NCBI GenBank assembly: GCA_020851735.1 | Contig: JADZCD010000062.1 | Coordinates: 62,001 to 126,000 of the forward strand | DNA from: Phycisphaeraceae bacterium | Lineage (GTDB): Bacteria; Planctomycetota; Phycisphaerae; Phycisphaerales; Phycisphaeraceae | Direction: 5' to 3' | Length of the DNA: 64,000 nucleotides | In this document: one piece after another, positions 14,691 through 24,062 of the stretch | How positions within the stretch are numbered: the first letter of the stretch is position 1 | How the letters are laid out: every line of letters starts with the position of its first letter | Notes under the pieces: model-generated | Told to the model about the DNA's origin: nothing | Database searches by the model: none | What the model saw: only the letters and a program-made list of their open reading frames with translations | Made by a program: the position numbers and the translations under genes

Positions 14691-16273
14691 AGATGTGTCA
14701 AACGATCGACAATTTTGAAGAACGGCGCCTGGCGCTTCAAGTCGCGATTGACGCTCAGAAAACGCAAGCCGAGAGAAACCGTCTCGGTCAATTTGCAACG
14801 CCAACGGCTCTCGCCGTCGATATTCTCAAGTACGCATCAAGACTTTTTCCTGAAAATGAAAAAGTGCGATTCCTTGACCCCGCCATAGGCACCGGAGCGT
14901 TTTATGCGGCACTCAGAAAGGTTTTTCCGAAACAACGGATTGCTGAAGCCCACGGTCTCGAGATTGACCCCCTCTACCAAGAATCCGCCTCGCGGCTTTG
15001 GGCTGAATCGGGACTGGAGCTAAGACTCGCCGACTTCACTCGCGAAAAACCCTCTTCCGGTTTCAATCTTGTAATTTGTAATCCCCCCTATGTAAGGCAT
15101 CACCATTTACAGAACGACGATAAGTCTAGTCTGCAATTCCGCACTTTCAATGCGTGTGGCGTGAAAATCAACGGACTTGCGGGGCTCTACTGCCATTTTC
15201 TCGGCCTATCACACGCTTGGATGGCTGATGGCGGCGTCGCGGGATGGCTCATACCAAGCGAATTTATGGATGTGAACTATGGTCGAGCGGTGAAGCAATA
15301 TCTTCTTGATAAAGTCACGCTCCTGCACATCCATCGCTTTGATCCACATGACGTGCAGTTTGCCGACGCCCTCGTCTCATCTGCTGTCGTTTGGTTCAAG
15401 AAAACCTTGCCGCCCAAAAATCATACCGTTAAGTTCACCTTCGGGGGCACGCTTCTTGAACCCAAACACTTGCGCGAAATCCCGGCCAAGACTCTCCTCC
15501 ATGAGACAAAATGGACGCGATTCCCGCTTGCGGATATCCGCAGCACAGGCGATTGCGCAACGCTTTCTGACTTTTTCCAGATCAAGCGAGGGATTGCAAC
15601 TGGAGACAATAATTACTTCATCCTCAACGCTGAAGAGATTGCCTCTCGCCATCTTCCGATGCAAGCCTTCAAACCAATCCTCCCTAGTCCGCGCCATCTG
15701 CAGGACAATGAAGTCTTTGCAGACAACGATGGGGCACCTCGGCTTGAGCGCAAGTTGTTTCTCCTTAATACGCGGCTTTCGGAAAACGAGATCCAAGAAC
15801 GCTTTCCCTCACTCTTCGCCTATCTTCAAGACGGTAAGTCCAGGGGCATACATCAGCGATACCTATGTCGACATCGTGCCCCTTGGTACGCGCAGGAGAA
15901 TCGCCCTTCAGCCCCTATTGTTTGCACTTATCTTGGACGCATCGGCACCAAGAGCGGACGACCATTTCGTTTTATTCTTAACAACTCGACGGCAACCGTC
16001 ACAAATGTTTATCTCGCCATGTATCCCACATTGAGCGTCATACGAGCCATGAAACGTGATTGCATGCTGATCCGGCGGTTATGGGAGGCGCTTAACCAAA
16101 TCGCCCCCGATAAACTTCTTGGGGAAGGTCGTGTCTATGGCGGCGGTCTTCATAAGCTCGAGCCCAACGAATTAGCTAACGTGGACGCCACGGGAATTTT
16201 GGAGTTGCTCTCGGACTTTAAGATAAGAACAATCGCAAAACAATTCGCTTTATTTGGGGGGGATAACGAATAG
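14687..16273 (+). CDS. Adenine-N6 DNA methyltransferase of XamI-like system
   Basis: The 528-residue product is an Eco57I/TaqI-type N6-adenine DNA methyltransferase that protects host DNA from the endonuclease encoded just upstream. Motif I appears as F-L-D-P-A-I-G-T-G-A-F near residue 60 and the catalytic motif IV as N-P-P-Y-V-R-H near residue 125. The C-terminal half (from about residue 280, S-D-F-F-Q-I-K-R-G-I-A-T-G-D-N) is the target-recognition region typical of these gamma-class enzymes. It starts inside the stop of the endonuclease gene. Like that gene it is AT-rich compared with leuD next door, consistent with transfer as a unit. The 3' end is followed by a weak hairpin CGCAAC/GTTGCG at 16293-16307. 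Confidence 0.92.
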   Translation: MKMCQTIDNFEERRLALQVAIDAQKTQAERNRLGQFATPTALAVDILKYASRLFPENEKVRFLDPAIGTGAFYAALRKVFPKQRIAEAHGLEIDPLYQESASRLWAESGLELRLADFTREKPSSGFNLVICNPPYVRHHHLQNDDKSSLQFRTFNACGVKINGLAGLYCHFLGLSHAWMADGGVAGWLIPSEFMDVNYGRAVKQYLLDKVTLLHIHRFDPHDVQFADALVSSAVVWFKKTLPPKNHTVKFTFGGTLLEPKHLREIPAKTLLHETKWTRFPLADIRSTGDCATLSDFFQIKRGIATGDNNYFILNAEEIASRHLPMQAFKPILPSPRHLQDNEVFADNDGAPRLERKLFLLNTRLSENEIQERFPSLFAYLQDGKSRGIHQRYLCRHRAPWYAQENRPSAPIVCTYLGRIGTKSGRPFRFILNNSTATVTNVYLAMYPTLSVIRAMKRDCMLIRRLWEALNQIAPDKLLGEGRVYGGGLHKLEPNELANVDATGILELLSDFKIRTIAKQFALFGGDNE

Positions 16274-16385
16274 TTGTCTGCCCGAAATACCTCGCAACAA
16301 AGTTGCGTAGTGAAACCAACTGTTTTGGGTAGAGACGAGCAGCTCAACAGGTGATTTCCAAGATCTGATAGGGCAAAACACCCTC

Positions 16386-16952
16386 TCACCCGGCTTTGAT
16401 CATGCCCGTCTGGCGGGCGTAGGGGAAGATGCCACCGGCGTCGATGATGGGTTTGGCGTCGCCTAAGGGGCGGAGGGTGTAGGTTTTGCCGGTGGTTTTG
16501 TTGGTCAGGGTGGCGGAGGCGATATCCACGGCGCACTGGTCACCGGTGCGGACTTCGTGGACCAAGCGCTGGGTGGTTTCGCAGGGCAGGAGGTAGCCGC
16601 CGTTGACGCAATTGCGGTAGAAGATGCGGGCGTAGAACTCGGCGACGACGACCTTGGCGCCGGCTTCGGCGATGGCCAGGGGGGCGTGTTCGCGGGATGA
16701 GCCACAACCGAAGTTCTTGCCGCCGATGACGATGGCGTACTTGGTTTTGTATTGGCCTTCCTCGACAAAGCGCTGCCCGCCGCCGGGCAGGCCGGACTGG
16801 CTGCGGGGCACGCCGCTTAAGGCGTACATGCCGAAATACTTGCGCTCGCTGGCGTCGGAGGGGTTGTAGGACAGGTACTCGGCGGGAATGATCTGGTCGG
16901 TATCGACGTCGTCGCCGAGGACAAAGGCTGGGCCGGTGATGATTTGCGACAT
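16386..16952 (-). CDS. leuD: 3-isopropylmalate dehydratase small subunit
   Basis: LeuD forms the swivel subunit of isopropylmalate isomerase, which converts 2- to 3-isopropylmalate in leucine synthesis; the iron-sulfur cluster sits in LeuC, which is not in this window. The 188-residue protein shows D-D-V-D-T-D-Q-I-I-P-A near residue 14, G-K-N-F-G-C-G-S-S-R-E-H-A-P near residue 78, and A-R-I-F-Y-R-N-C-V-N-G-G near residue 108. These substrate-binding motifs are intact and the length is normal. It stands alone on the minus strand between the restriction-modification pair and a HEAT lipoprotein gene. The related homoaconitase small subunit cannot be fully excluded. Confidence 0.92.
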   Translation of the reverse strand: MSQIITGPAFVLGDDVDTDQIIPAEYLSYNPSDASERKYFGMYALSGVPRSQSGLPGGGQRFVEEGQYKTKYAIVIGGKNFGCGSSREHAPLAIAEAGAKVVVAEFYARIFYRNCVNGGYLLPCETTQRLVHEVRTGDQCAVDIASATLTNKTTGKTYTLRPLGDAKPIIDAGGIFPYARQTGMIKAG

Positions 16953-17184
16953 GGCAGGACACCTTGGACTAAAGGCGGGGAAACGGGGGATTATATCCCG
17001 AAAATGGGTTCATGCTAAGTAGTGAGTCTTTCGGCCGCTAAGAAGAAAAGCTTAACCGCCATGACGCCAAGGAGATGAAGAGGTGAACCACCGGGGGTGA
17101 TCGGACGGACATCGCGGAGATACACCCTCTCCTGGCCTCCCCCTCAAGGAGGGGGAGGAATGAGGGCAGGGAGGGGGAGAGGGA

Positions 17185-19677
17185 TCAGGGTTTGGTGGTG
17201 GGCAGGTCGTCGGGGGTGGGCAGGAGGATGACGTCGTGTTTGGCGTTGTCCGAGGAGCTGGGATTGTTTTTGCCGGGCTGGGCTGGGGGTGAGTTGTCCG
17301 GCGCGGGTTGGGTGGCGGTGGGATAGACCAGGGAGGCTAACTTCTGGCGGAGGGAGTCGATGGCTTCCTGCAGTTCGGCGGGGGGTGTGGCGGGCAGGAG
17401 ATTGAGCAGGCCGTCGAGAAGTTGGCGGGCGGAGTCGACTTGTTCCTGGGACAGGCTGCGGGCGGCGGCTTCGAGGAAGAGGTAGCCGATCTGGACCTGG
17501 CGATGCTCCAACTCGGTGGTGGACAGCGCTTGGAGGGATTCGCGGGCCTGGGCGAAGGCGGCGGCGGAATCATTGAGCAAGAGGGAGGTGAGGATGATGC
17601 CGTCCTGGGCCCGCTGGCGGGTGGCGAGGGTGATTTTGTCGGCCAGGGCGGGGATGCGCTGGTAATCGCGGCGGGCGCCTTCGACGTCGAGGTTGTTTAA
17701 GCGGACGGCAGCGCGGGCGAAGAGCAGGAGGGCGACTTTTTCCGGATCGTGGGGGCGCTGGCCCAGGGCGGAGGGGGACAGGGCGGCGAGGTTGGCTGGT
17801 TCGTTGACCTCGGTGAGCTTAGGGCCGATGGCGGCGGAGAGCAGGCGTTCGCGCAGATCCAGGGAGCGGCCCAAGTCGGCCATGCGTTGATCGGCCAGGA
17901 GGACGGAATCGGCGTCGAGGCGGCTGGCCATTTTAGTTATGGCGTCTTCCCAGGCGGGGGAGGCTTCGAGCTCGAAGGGGCGATGGGAAGCGAGGGCGAA
18001 AAAGACTTCCGGCCCGTCGCCGCGGCGGGCGGCTTCGCCGATGAGGATGGGCAGGATGACCGGGTCATTAGCCTGCTTGGCCAGGGGTTCCAAGGAGCGG
18101 CCGGCCAAGGCCCAGGCGCGGGCGGCGGCTTCGCGGATGCGGTCGTCGGCATGGGTGAGCCAGCCGGCGAGGCGGAGCCAGTCGGCCTCGCCGCCGATGC
18201 GGCCGAGGAGAAGGATGAAGGCGGGGTCGGGGGTGTTGTCGGACTTGACGATGGCGCGGACGCGGCGGACGGCCTGTTCGCGCTGGGGAGAAGTGAGCAG
18301 GTTCGCATCGGCGGCGCTAAGCAGAGCGCGGGCGGCGTCCAGGCCCAGGACGGGATCGGAAAGCAGGTCGATGGCGGGATCGACGGCGCCGGGGGTGGGC
18401 ACGCGGGCGACCATGAGCAGGTAGGCGGTGACGACGGACGAGGGCGTGTTGCCCAGGCCGCGGGCTAAGCGCTGGGCGACCTGGAGGGAGCCTTCCGGGT
18501 CGGCTAAATCGCGCAGGAGCAGGACGACGCGGCGGCGGACTTCGGGGACGGGGTCGTCGATACGATCGACCAGGGCTTGGCGGAGGGAGGCTTCCACGCC
18601 GTTGGACCCGCCGTCGACTAAGCGCTGGCTGAGCAGATCCACGGCCAGGGAGCGGACATCGGCGACGGGATCGTGGAGCATGGCCAGGAGCATTTCGAGG
18701 CGGCGGGCGGGGGCGGCCTGGAGATAGGACTGGCGGTAGAGCTGGACTAAGCGATCGACCAGGGCTTGATTGCCGGTCACCACCACGGCCATGCGCGAGG
18801 AGAGATTGCCGGCTAAGAGAAGAACCAATTGCTCCTCGGACAGGTAGCGATGTTGATCCCACCAGGCTTGCCACTGGGTGGGGTCGTCGGTGAGGAAGGT
18901 CAGGCCGGTGGCGTTGACGAGGGATTGGCGGGCGGAGGCGCGGATGACGGGCAGGGGGTCTTCCAAGAGAGGAAGAAGGGCGACGATGGTGGTGCGCGAA
19001 GGCTCGTAGCCGAGGGTCAGGGTGGCGGCCTGGCGGGCGGAGACGGGAGCGGTGGGCGTGGAGGCCAGGCGAACCAAGCGGCTGCGGAGGTTGCGATCGG
19101 TGTAGCGGCCTAAGGCGGTGGCCAATTCGCTGACCAGAGGCTGGGGGATGGTGGGCAGCAGTTGTTCCAAGGGCTCAAGCAGGCTTGGCGGGGGCGGCGT
19201 GGGCAGATTGGAGACGGCTAAGAGGAGAGTGGAGAGAAGGGCGGGGTCGTCGCTGTGCAGGTGATCGGCGACAGCGGTCACGCCGACGGCGCCTTCTTCG
19301 GTGAGAAGCTGAAAGGCGATCTGACGGCGAAGCTGGGGCTCGATCTGGGGATCGATCAAGCGGGCGATCAGCTGCTCGACGTTGACGGAATCCGGATGGG
19401 CGGCGGGGGATTGCGGATTGCCGACGGCGGCGGGCTGGGTGGCTTGAGTGGCGGTGGGTCTGGGGGTGGGTTGGGTGGCGGGGTTATCGGAATGAAAGAG
19501 CGAACAACCGCCGAGGACAAGGACAGCGGCGAGGATGAACAATGACAATAAAAAGACAGTTAGATGTCGAAATTCGCGCGGAATATCGCCTTGCTGGGCG
19601 TGCGAGCGGCACTGAGCGGATCGCCGCAGGCGTGTGAAATTGGGTAAGCAAGTGGCTGGGGGCAAGAGAGTTCTCAT
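17185..19677 (-). CDS. HEAT-repeat lipoprotein
   Basis: The 830-residue product carries a lipoprotein signal with lipobox L-G-G-C (Cys58 in this frame), then a Pro/Thr/Gln-rich linker to about residue 100 and an array of helical pairs with HEAT character, for example V-A-D-H-L-H-S-D-D-P-A-L-L, P-L-L-E-D-P-L-P-V-I-R-A-S-A and D-R-I-R-E-A-A-A-R-A-W-A. A W-Q-A-W-W-D-Q-H motif near residue 270 is common in planctomycete HEAT proteins. The last 60 residues are Pro/Asn-rich. HEAT arrays bind proteins; no enzymatic domain is visible. The 57 residues before the lipobox are too long for a signal peptide, so the true start may be an internal GTG or TTG. It is divergent from the TPR gene. Confidence 0.75.
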   Translation of the reverse strand: MRTLLPPATCLPNFTRLRRSAQCRSHAQQGDIPREFRHLTVFLLSLFILAAVLVLGGCSLFHSDNPATQPTPRPTATQATQPAAVGNPQSPAAHPDSVNVEQLIARLIDPQIEPQLRRQIAFQLLTEEGAVGVTAVADHLHSDDPALLSTLLLAVSNLPTPPPPSLLEPLEQLLPTIPQPLVSELATALGRYTDRNLRSRLVRLASTPTAPVSARQAATLTLGYEPSRTTIVALLPLLEDPLPVIRASARQSLVNATGLTFLTDDPTQWQAWWDQHRYLSEEQLVLLLAGNLSSRMAVVVTGNQALVDRLVQLYRQSYLQAAPARRLEMLLAMLHDPVADVRSLAVDLLSQRLVDGGSNGVEASLRQALVDRIDDPVPEVRRRVVLLLRDLADPEGSLQVAQRLARGLGNTPSSVVTAYLLMVARVPTPGAVDPAIDLLSDPVLGLDAARALLSAADANLLTSPQREQAVRRVRAIVKSDNTPDPAFILLLGRIGGEADWLRLAGWLTHADDRIREAAARAWALAGRSLEPLAKQANDPVILPILIGEAARRGDGPEVFFALASHRPFELEASPAWEDAITKMASRLDADSVLLADQRMADLGRSLDLRERLLSAAIGPKLTEVNEPANLAALSPSALGQRPHDPEKVALLLFARAAVRLNNLDVEGARRDYQRIPALADKITLATRQRAQDGIILTSLLLNDSAAAFAQARESLQALSTTELEHRQVQIGYLFLEAAARSLSQEQVDSARQLLDGLLNLLPATPPAELQEAIDSLRQKLASLVYPTATQPAPDNSPPAQPGKNNPSSSDNAKHDVILLPTPDDLPTTKP

Positions 19678-19818
19678 GTTTTGAGCGAATCAGCCCGTGA
19701 GAAATTGATCTATCTGTTATGATATCGGGGAGGACTGTCTGGATCACCCCAAACTTTTCTCATCGGCCTTTCTGGGGAAAAGAGTGGGTTGATAAAGTCC
19801 TGCCTTTCTGGACGTGCC

Positions 19819-21237
19819 ATGAACGAATGGGTGAAAGCAGAAGAACACGCAGCCCGGGCCCAGCGGCTGTACCAAGCCGGCCAATTGCGGCAGGCGATGG
19901 GGGAATTGCGGGCGGCGTTGCGGTTTAATCCCCAGCAGGCGGGGTGGTTGTTTGATCTGGGGGTGATTTTAGAGGCGATGGGCAAGCCGCGGCGGGCGGC
20001 GAGCTGCTACAAGAAGGTTTTGAAGCTGCGGGGCGATGAGGCCCGGACGTTACTGCGTCTGGGGATCACGCTGGTGCATTCGAGTCGCTTTAAGCGCGGC
20101 GCCGAGGCGTTGGAGAAGGTCACCCGCCTGGATGCGGGGTGCGAGCCGGCGTATTGCCATCTGATATTGGCGTACGCGATGTTGGGCGAACACCAGAAGG
20201 CGGAGGTGGCGTTTTATCTGGCCCGGCAATGGGAGGAGGAATGCCCGCGCTGCTATCAATATCTGGCGCACAGCTTGGCTTGCCGGGGGCAGTGGGAGCG
20301 GGCGATCTGGTGCTGGCAGCAGGTGCTGAAGCTTGAGCCGGACCACCCGCAGGGACATGAGCAGTTGGGACAGCTTTTCTGGCGCTTAGGTCGGCCGGAG
20401 CGGGCGCGGGAAGAGTTCGGCATTCAACTGCGGCAACACGGGGAAGACGTGGGGACGCTGCTTTCGCTGGGCCGGATGCTGATGGAAAGCCAGCAGGATA
20501 AGTCGGGGGAAGCCAAGGGCAGGATCTTCGGCTTGGCGAGCAGGGAGGCGGCGGAGGGAGTCCATGCGGCGGGCAACGCGGGGCTGGCGGGGGAAGCGGC
20601 GGCGGTGGTCCGCCGGGCGATCGCGCTGGACCCTAAGCAGGCGGAGGGGCACTTGATTTTGGCGGAGCTGGCGCTGGCGGCGGGCCGGCACGGGGTGGCG
20701 GAAACGGAACTGGACCGGGCTGAGAAGTTGGACCCGGAGATGCCGGGGCTGCGTCTGGGGCGGGCGAAGCTGGCGGCGGCGAAGCATAAGCGGTGGTCGG
20801 CATATCGACAGGCGCTACGCGAATCGCAGCGTGATGATTTGAATCCGGGCCAGCGGCTGGAGCTGGCGCGGCTGATGATTGAGCTGGGGCGATCGCGGCG
20901 GGCGGCGGAGGTGCTGACGCCGCTGGTGGAACTGGAAAAACATCGGAGCCCGACGCTGGAGGCGGCGCTGCTGCATCGGGGAGCGGCGTGGCTGTTGTGC
21001 GGGCAGACGGAAATGGGGATTTTGGATTGTCTGCGGCTGGTGCGCGGTTGGCCGCGGCAGGTGATGGGGTGGCAGAACCTGGCGCTGGGATATTTGCAGT
21101 TAGGGCGTTTAGAGCGGGCGGCCTGCTGTCTGCGGCGGAGTGAGCGGCTGAGCCCGGAGAATCCCAAGACGCGGCAGATGCGCTGGCGGTGGCGGGTGTG
21201 CTGGCTGTGGCGGGGGCTGCGGAGGCGGGGTTGGTGA
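19819..21237 (+). CDS. TPR-repeat protein
   Basis: The protein (472 residues from the ATG at 19819) is built of tetratricopeptide repeats: A-R-A-Q-R-L-Y-Q-A-G-Q-L-R-Q-A, L-F-D-L-G-V-I-L-E-A-M-G-K, Y-Q-Y-L-A-H-S-L-A-C-R-G-Q-W-E and G-W-Q-N-L-A-L-G-Y-L-Q-L-G-R follow the TPR consensus. No signal peptide, membrane segment or catalytic domain is visible, so a cytoplasmic scaffold role is the most that can be said. The reading frame is open from 19789, but the second Met is preferred because it starts the first helix. The C-terminal 15 residues are rich in Trp and Arg. It is separated from serS by a GATC element and hairpins. Confidence 0.8.
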   Translation: MNEWVKAEEHAARAQRLYQAGQLRQAMGELRAALRFNPQQAGWLFDLGVILEAMGKPRRAASCYKKVLKLRGDEARTLLRLGITLVHSSRFKRGAEALEKVTRLDAGCEPAYCHLILAYAMLGEHQKAEVAFYLARQWEEECPRCYQYLAHSLACRGQWERAIWCWQQVLKLEPDHPQGHEQLGQLFWRLGRPERAREEFGIQLRQHGEDVGTLLSLGRMLMESQQDKSGEAKGRIFGLASREAAEGVHAAGNAGLAGEAAAVVRRAIALDPKQAEGHLILAELALAAGRHGVAETELDRAEKLDPEMPGLRLGRAKLAAAKHKRWSAYRQALRESQRDDLNPGQRLELARLMIELGRSRRAAEVLTPLVELEKHRSPTLEAALLHRGAAWLLCGQTEMGILDCLRLVRGWPRQVMGWQNLALGYLQLGRLERAACCLRRSERLSPENPKTRQMRWRWRVCWLWRGLRRRGW

Positions 21238-21260
21238 GGGGGGGCAACAAGAATCTTGAC

Positions 21261-21287
21261 GCGGCGATCTGCGATCGCCCGCTAAAC
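21261..21287 (+). repeat. GATC palindrome element, copy 5
   Basis: The copy is followed by CAGATGCAG and hairpin GCCCAGGGA/TCCCTGGGC (21298-21320), then a second hairpin CCCACGGAT/ATCCGTGGG (21362-21381). Together they fill most of the gap between the TPR gene and serS. The first hairpin has a T-rich tail and may end the TPR transcript. Confidence 0.85.
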
Positions 21288-21511
21288 CAGATGCAGTGCC
21301 CAGGGATTTCTTCCCTGGGCTTTATTTATGGGGTGTGAAGGCGAGAAGGCGATCAAGGCAACCCACGGATGCGATCCGTGGGCTTCAACCCGCCGCATGC
21401 GGCGGGCTATGTAAGAGTGATGCTTGGGCATGTTCGGGCGGGGTGGAGGGTGGTGAGGGGGGTAGGAGTTGATTACCATGATCGATCTTCCAGCCAAGGG
21501 ATGATCTGATC

Positions 21512-22900
21512 ATGATTGACCTGAAAGATCTGCGGGAAAATCCGGACAAATATCGGCGTGGGGCGGCGGCCAAGGGGGTAAGTGTGGACTTGGACGCGCT
21601 CTTGGAGCTGGACGGTCAGCTGCGCACGGCCACCACGGAGCGTGAGCAACTGGCGGCGGAGAAGAACAAGATTTCCAAGGAGATCGGGCAGGTCGCGGGG
21701 AAGCTTAAGAAGGCGACGGACGAGGAAAAGGCCAAGCTGTCGGCCCAGATGCAGGCGCTGCAGGCGCGGCCGAATGAGATTAAGGAACGCGAAGGGCAAC
21801 TGGACGCGGTGATCACGGCGCTGGAGCCTAAGCGCGACGAGCTTTGGCTGCAGATTCCCCTGCCGCCGGACGCGGACGTGCCTGCCGGAAAGGGCAGTGA
21901 GGATAACGTGGAGCTGCGGCGGTGGAATCCGACGTGGTTCGACACGGGCAAGAGCTTTGCGGAGAACAAAGGATTTGCGCCCAAGACGCACGTGGAACTG
22001 GGGGCGGCGCTGGGGCTGTTTGACGTGGAGCGCGGGGTGAAGATGGCTGGCACGCGCAGCTATGTGCTCAGCGGCGCGGGCATGCGGCTGCACCAGGCGG
22101 CGCTGCGGCTGGCGTTTGATTACATGGTCAACGAAAACGGATTTACGCCCTTAAGCGTGCCGGTGCTGGTGCGCGATGAGATGATGGTGGGCACGGGATT
22201 TTTCCCGCACGGCAAGGAGCAGGCGTACGAGATCAAGGAGACGCAGCGCGGCGGCGGGTACGACCTGTACCTGACGGGGACGGGGGAAGTGGGGTTAATG
22301 GGGTATCACCAGGGAGAGATCATCGACGGGCAGAAATTGCCGCTGTGTTACACGACGGTTTCGACCTGTTTTAGGCGCGAGGCGGGGGCGGCGGGCAAGG
22401 ACACGGCGGGGCTGTACCGCATTCACCAGTTCGACAAGGTCGAGCAGGTGGTGATCAACAAGGCGGACGAACAGGAAAGCCGGGCGTGGCACAAGAAGAT
22501 GCTCGGGTTCGTGGAACAGTTGATGCAAAGGCTGGAGCTTCCGTATCGGCTCTTGCAGTGCTGCACGGGGGATTTGGGGCCGAAAAACGCGGACATGATC
22601 GACATCGAATCGTGGATGCCCGGGCGCGGGCCGCTGGATGAACAGGGGCGGCCGAGGGGCGAATACGGCGAGACGCACTCGGCGAGCCGATTGTACGACT
22701 ACCAGTGCCGGCGTCTGAACATGCGCTACCGCGACGCGGAGACGAAGAAGGTGACGGTGTGCCATTCGCTGAACAACACGGTGCTGGCCAGCCCGCGGAT
22801 TTTGATTCCGATTCTGGAGATGTATCAGAATGCGGATGGGTCGGTGACGGTGCCCAAGGTGCTGCGGCCATACATGAACGGGCAGGAGAAGATTGGGTAG
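21512..22900 (+). CDS. serS: Seryl-tRNA synthetase
   Basis: SerS attaches serine to tRNA-Ser and tRNA-Sec in the cytoplasm. The 462-residue protein begins with M-I-D-L-K-D-L-R-E-N-P and a long antiparallel coiled coil (about residues 30-100) that grips the tRNA variable arm. Class II motif 2 is seen as T-C-F-R-R-E-A-G-A-A-G-K-D-T near residue 290 and motif 3 as N-N-T-V-L-A-S-P-R-I-L-I-P-I-L-E near residue 420. Residues 120-150 (P-P-D-A-D-V-P-A-G) form the usual linker. The motif 3 variant S-L-N-N-T is shared with several other phyla. Length is slightly above the usual 425. Confidence 0.96.
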   Translation: MIDLKDLRENPDKYRRGAAAKGVSVDLDALLELDGQLRTATTEREQLAAEKNKISKEIGQVAGKLKKATDEEKAKLSAQMQALQARPNEIKEREGQLDAVITALEPKRDELWLQIPLPPDADVPAGKGSEDNVELRRWNPTWFDTGKSFAENKGFAPKTHVELGAALGLFDVERGVKMAGTRSYVLSGAGMRLHQAALRLAFDYMVNENGFTPLSVPVLVRDEMMVGTGFFPHGKEQAYEIKETQRGGGYDLYLTGTGEVGLMGYHQGEIIDGQKLPLCYTTVSTCFRREAGAAGKDTAGLYRIHQFDKVEQVVINKADEQESRAWHKKMLGFVEQLMQRLELPYRLLQCCTGDLGPKNADMIDIESWMPGRGPLDEQGRPRGEYGETHSASRLYDYQCRRLNMRYRDAETKKVTVCHSLNNTVLASPRILIPILEMYQNADGSVTVPKVLRPYMNGQEKIG

Positions 22901-22941
22901 GGACATTGGGCGCGTGACCGCCAAGAGGCCAAGAAAAGACC

Positions 22942-23110
22942 AGCCCCGCATTCCCATGCGGGGCTACCCCCCGGCAGAGCCGGGGGCTGATACGGAGTTC
23001 TGATACCGGCCCCGCATTTCCATGCGGGGCTTAAGACCCACGGCCGGGCCCACCTTTGCGGGTGGGGCTTACATGAAACCCAAGACCGGCCCCGCATTTC
23101 CATGCGGGGC
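22942..23110. repeat. Cluster of AGCCCCGCAT hairpins
   Basis: Between serS and nagB lie three near-identical hairpins, AGCCCCGCAT/ATGCGGGGCT at 22942-22965, and GCCCCGCAT/ATGCGGGGC at 23009-23030 and 23089-23110. A variant hairpin GCCCACC/GGTGGGGC lies at 23049-23068 and a CCCCCGGC palindrome at 22966-22987. None has a T run, so they are unlikely to be ordinary terminators. A diverged copy is at 56369-56390. Confidence 0.8.
22966..22987 (+). repeat. CCCCCGGC palindrome, intergenic copy 1
   Basis: TACCCCCCGGCAGAGCC followed by GGGGGCT is one of nine copies of the palindrome that elsewhere lies inside genes. Here it sits in the serS-nagB gap. Confidence 0.8.
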
Positions 23111-23136
23111 TTAGGCAGGCGAAGGTGGGGTGAGCC

Positions 23137-23871
23137 ATGAAAATTGAGATTCGCAAGGACAAGAAGACGCTGGGGGAAGTGGCGGCAAGCGATGGGGCGA
23201 AGCTGATTCGCAATGCGATTTTGGAGCGCGGCCGGGCGCGGGTGATCCTGGCCACGGGGGCTTCGCAGTTTGAAATGCTCGCGGCGCTGTTGAAGCAGGA
23301 CGTCGATTGGAAGAAGGTCACGGGCTTTCACTTGGATGAATACGTGGGCCTGGCGATGACGCATCCGGCGTCGTTCCGCAAGTATCTAAAGGAACGATTT
23401 GTGGATCAGGCGTCGCCGGCGGCGTTTCATTACTTGAATGCGGAGCGTGATCCTAAGGCGGAGTGTCGGCGGGTTGGCGCGCTGTTGGCGGCGGAGCTGA
23501 TCGACGTGGCGTTTGTGGGTATCGGGGAAAACGGGCATTTGGCGTTTAACGATCCGCCGGCGGATTTTGTGACCACCGAACCTTATCTGGTGGTTGAGCT
23601 GGACGAGCGTTGTCAGCAGCAGCAGGTGGGCGAGGGGTGGTTTGCCACGCTGGCGGATGTGCCTAAGCAGGCGATTTCGATGTCTTGCCGGCAGATTTTA
23701 AAAGCGCGGGCGATTGTGTGCACGGTGCCGGACCGGCGCAAGGCGGAGGCGGTGAAAAACACCGTGGAGGGGCCGGTGTCGCCGCGGGTGCCGGCGTCGA
23801 TCCTGCAGGAGCATGGGCAGACGACGCTGTATCTGGATGAGGCGGCGGCGAGCTTGCTGAAGAAGAAGTAA
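23137..23871 (+). CDS. nagB: Glucosamine-6-phosphate deaminase-like protein
   Basis: The 244-residue protein belongs to the NagB/6-phosphogluconolactonase family. It shows [10 protein letters not shown] (phosphate loop) near residue 46, F-H-L-D-E-Y-V-G-L with the catalytic Asp near residue 70, and [13 protein letters not shown] with the ring-opening His near residue 135. These match glucosamine-6-phosphate deaminase, which converts glucosamine-6-phosphate to fructose-6-phosphate and ammonia, better than phosphogluconolactonase. The substrate assignment remains an inference. Start ATG 23137 follows GGTGGGG. No amino sugar uptake or NagA gene is adjacent. Confidence 0.88.
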   Translation: MKIEIRKDKKTLGEVAASDGAKLIRNAILERGRARVILATGASQFEMLAALLKQDVDWKKVTGFHLDEYVGLAMTHPASFRKYLKERFVDQASPAAFHYLNAERDPKAECRRVGALLAAELIDVAFVGIGENGHLAFNDPPADFVTTEPYLVVELDERCQQQQVGEGWFATLADVPKQAISMSCRQILKARAIVCTVPDRRKAEAVKNTVEGPVSPRVPASILQEHGQTTLYLDEAAASLLKKK

Positions 23872-23928
23872 CGGCGATCACCGCGGGGGCGAATCGTCTG
23901 CATGCTTGCGGTTTATTCGAACGAATCA

Positions 23929-24010
23929 TTAAGCCGCAGATAAACACAGATGAACGCAGATAAGAAATGATTGATTCCGATCCGCGTAAATCTGCGTTCA
24001 TTTGCGGTTA
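23929..24010. repeat. GCAGATAAA inverted-repeat element, copy 1
   Basis: TTAAGCCGCAGATAAACACA and GATGAACGCAGATAAG at 23929-23964 are answered by AAATCTGCGTTCATTTGCGG at 23988-24007. It is an imperfect palindrome of the type seen again at 56229-56310. It fills part of the nagB to PEP-CTERM gap. Confidence 0.75.
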
Positions 24011-24062
24011 TTTTGTTGATTCCTGAGCTTGCCGGCGGAAGGAACGGGCGAAGGTGAACGAA

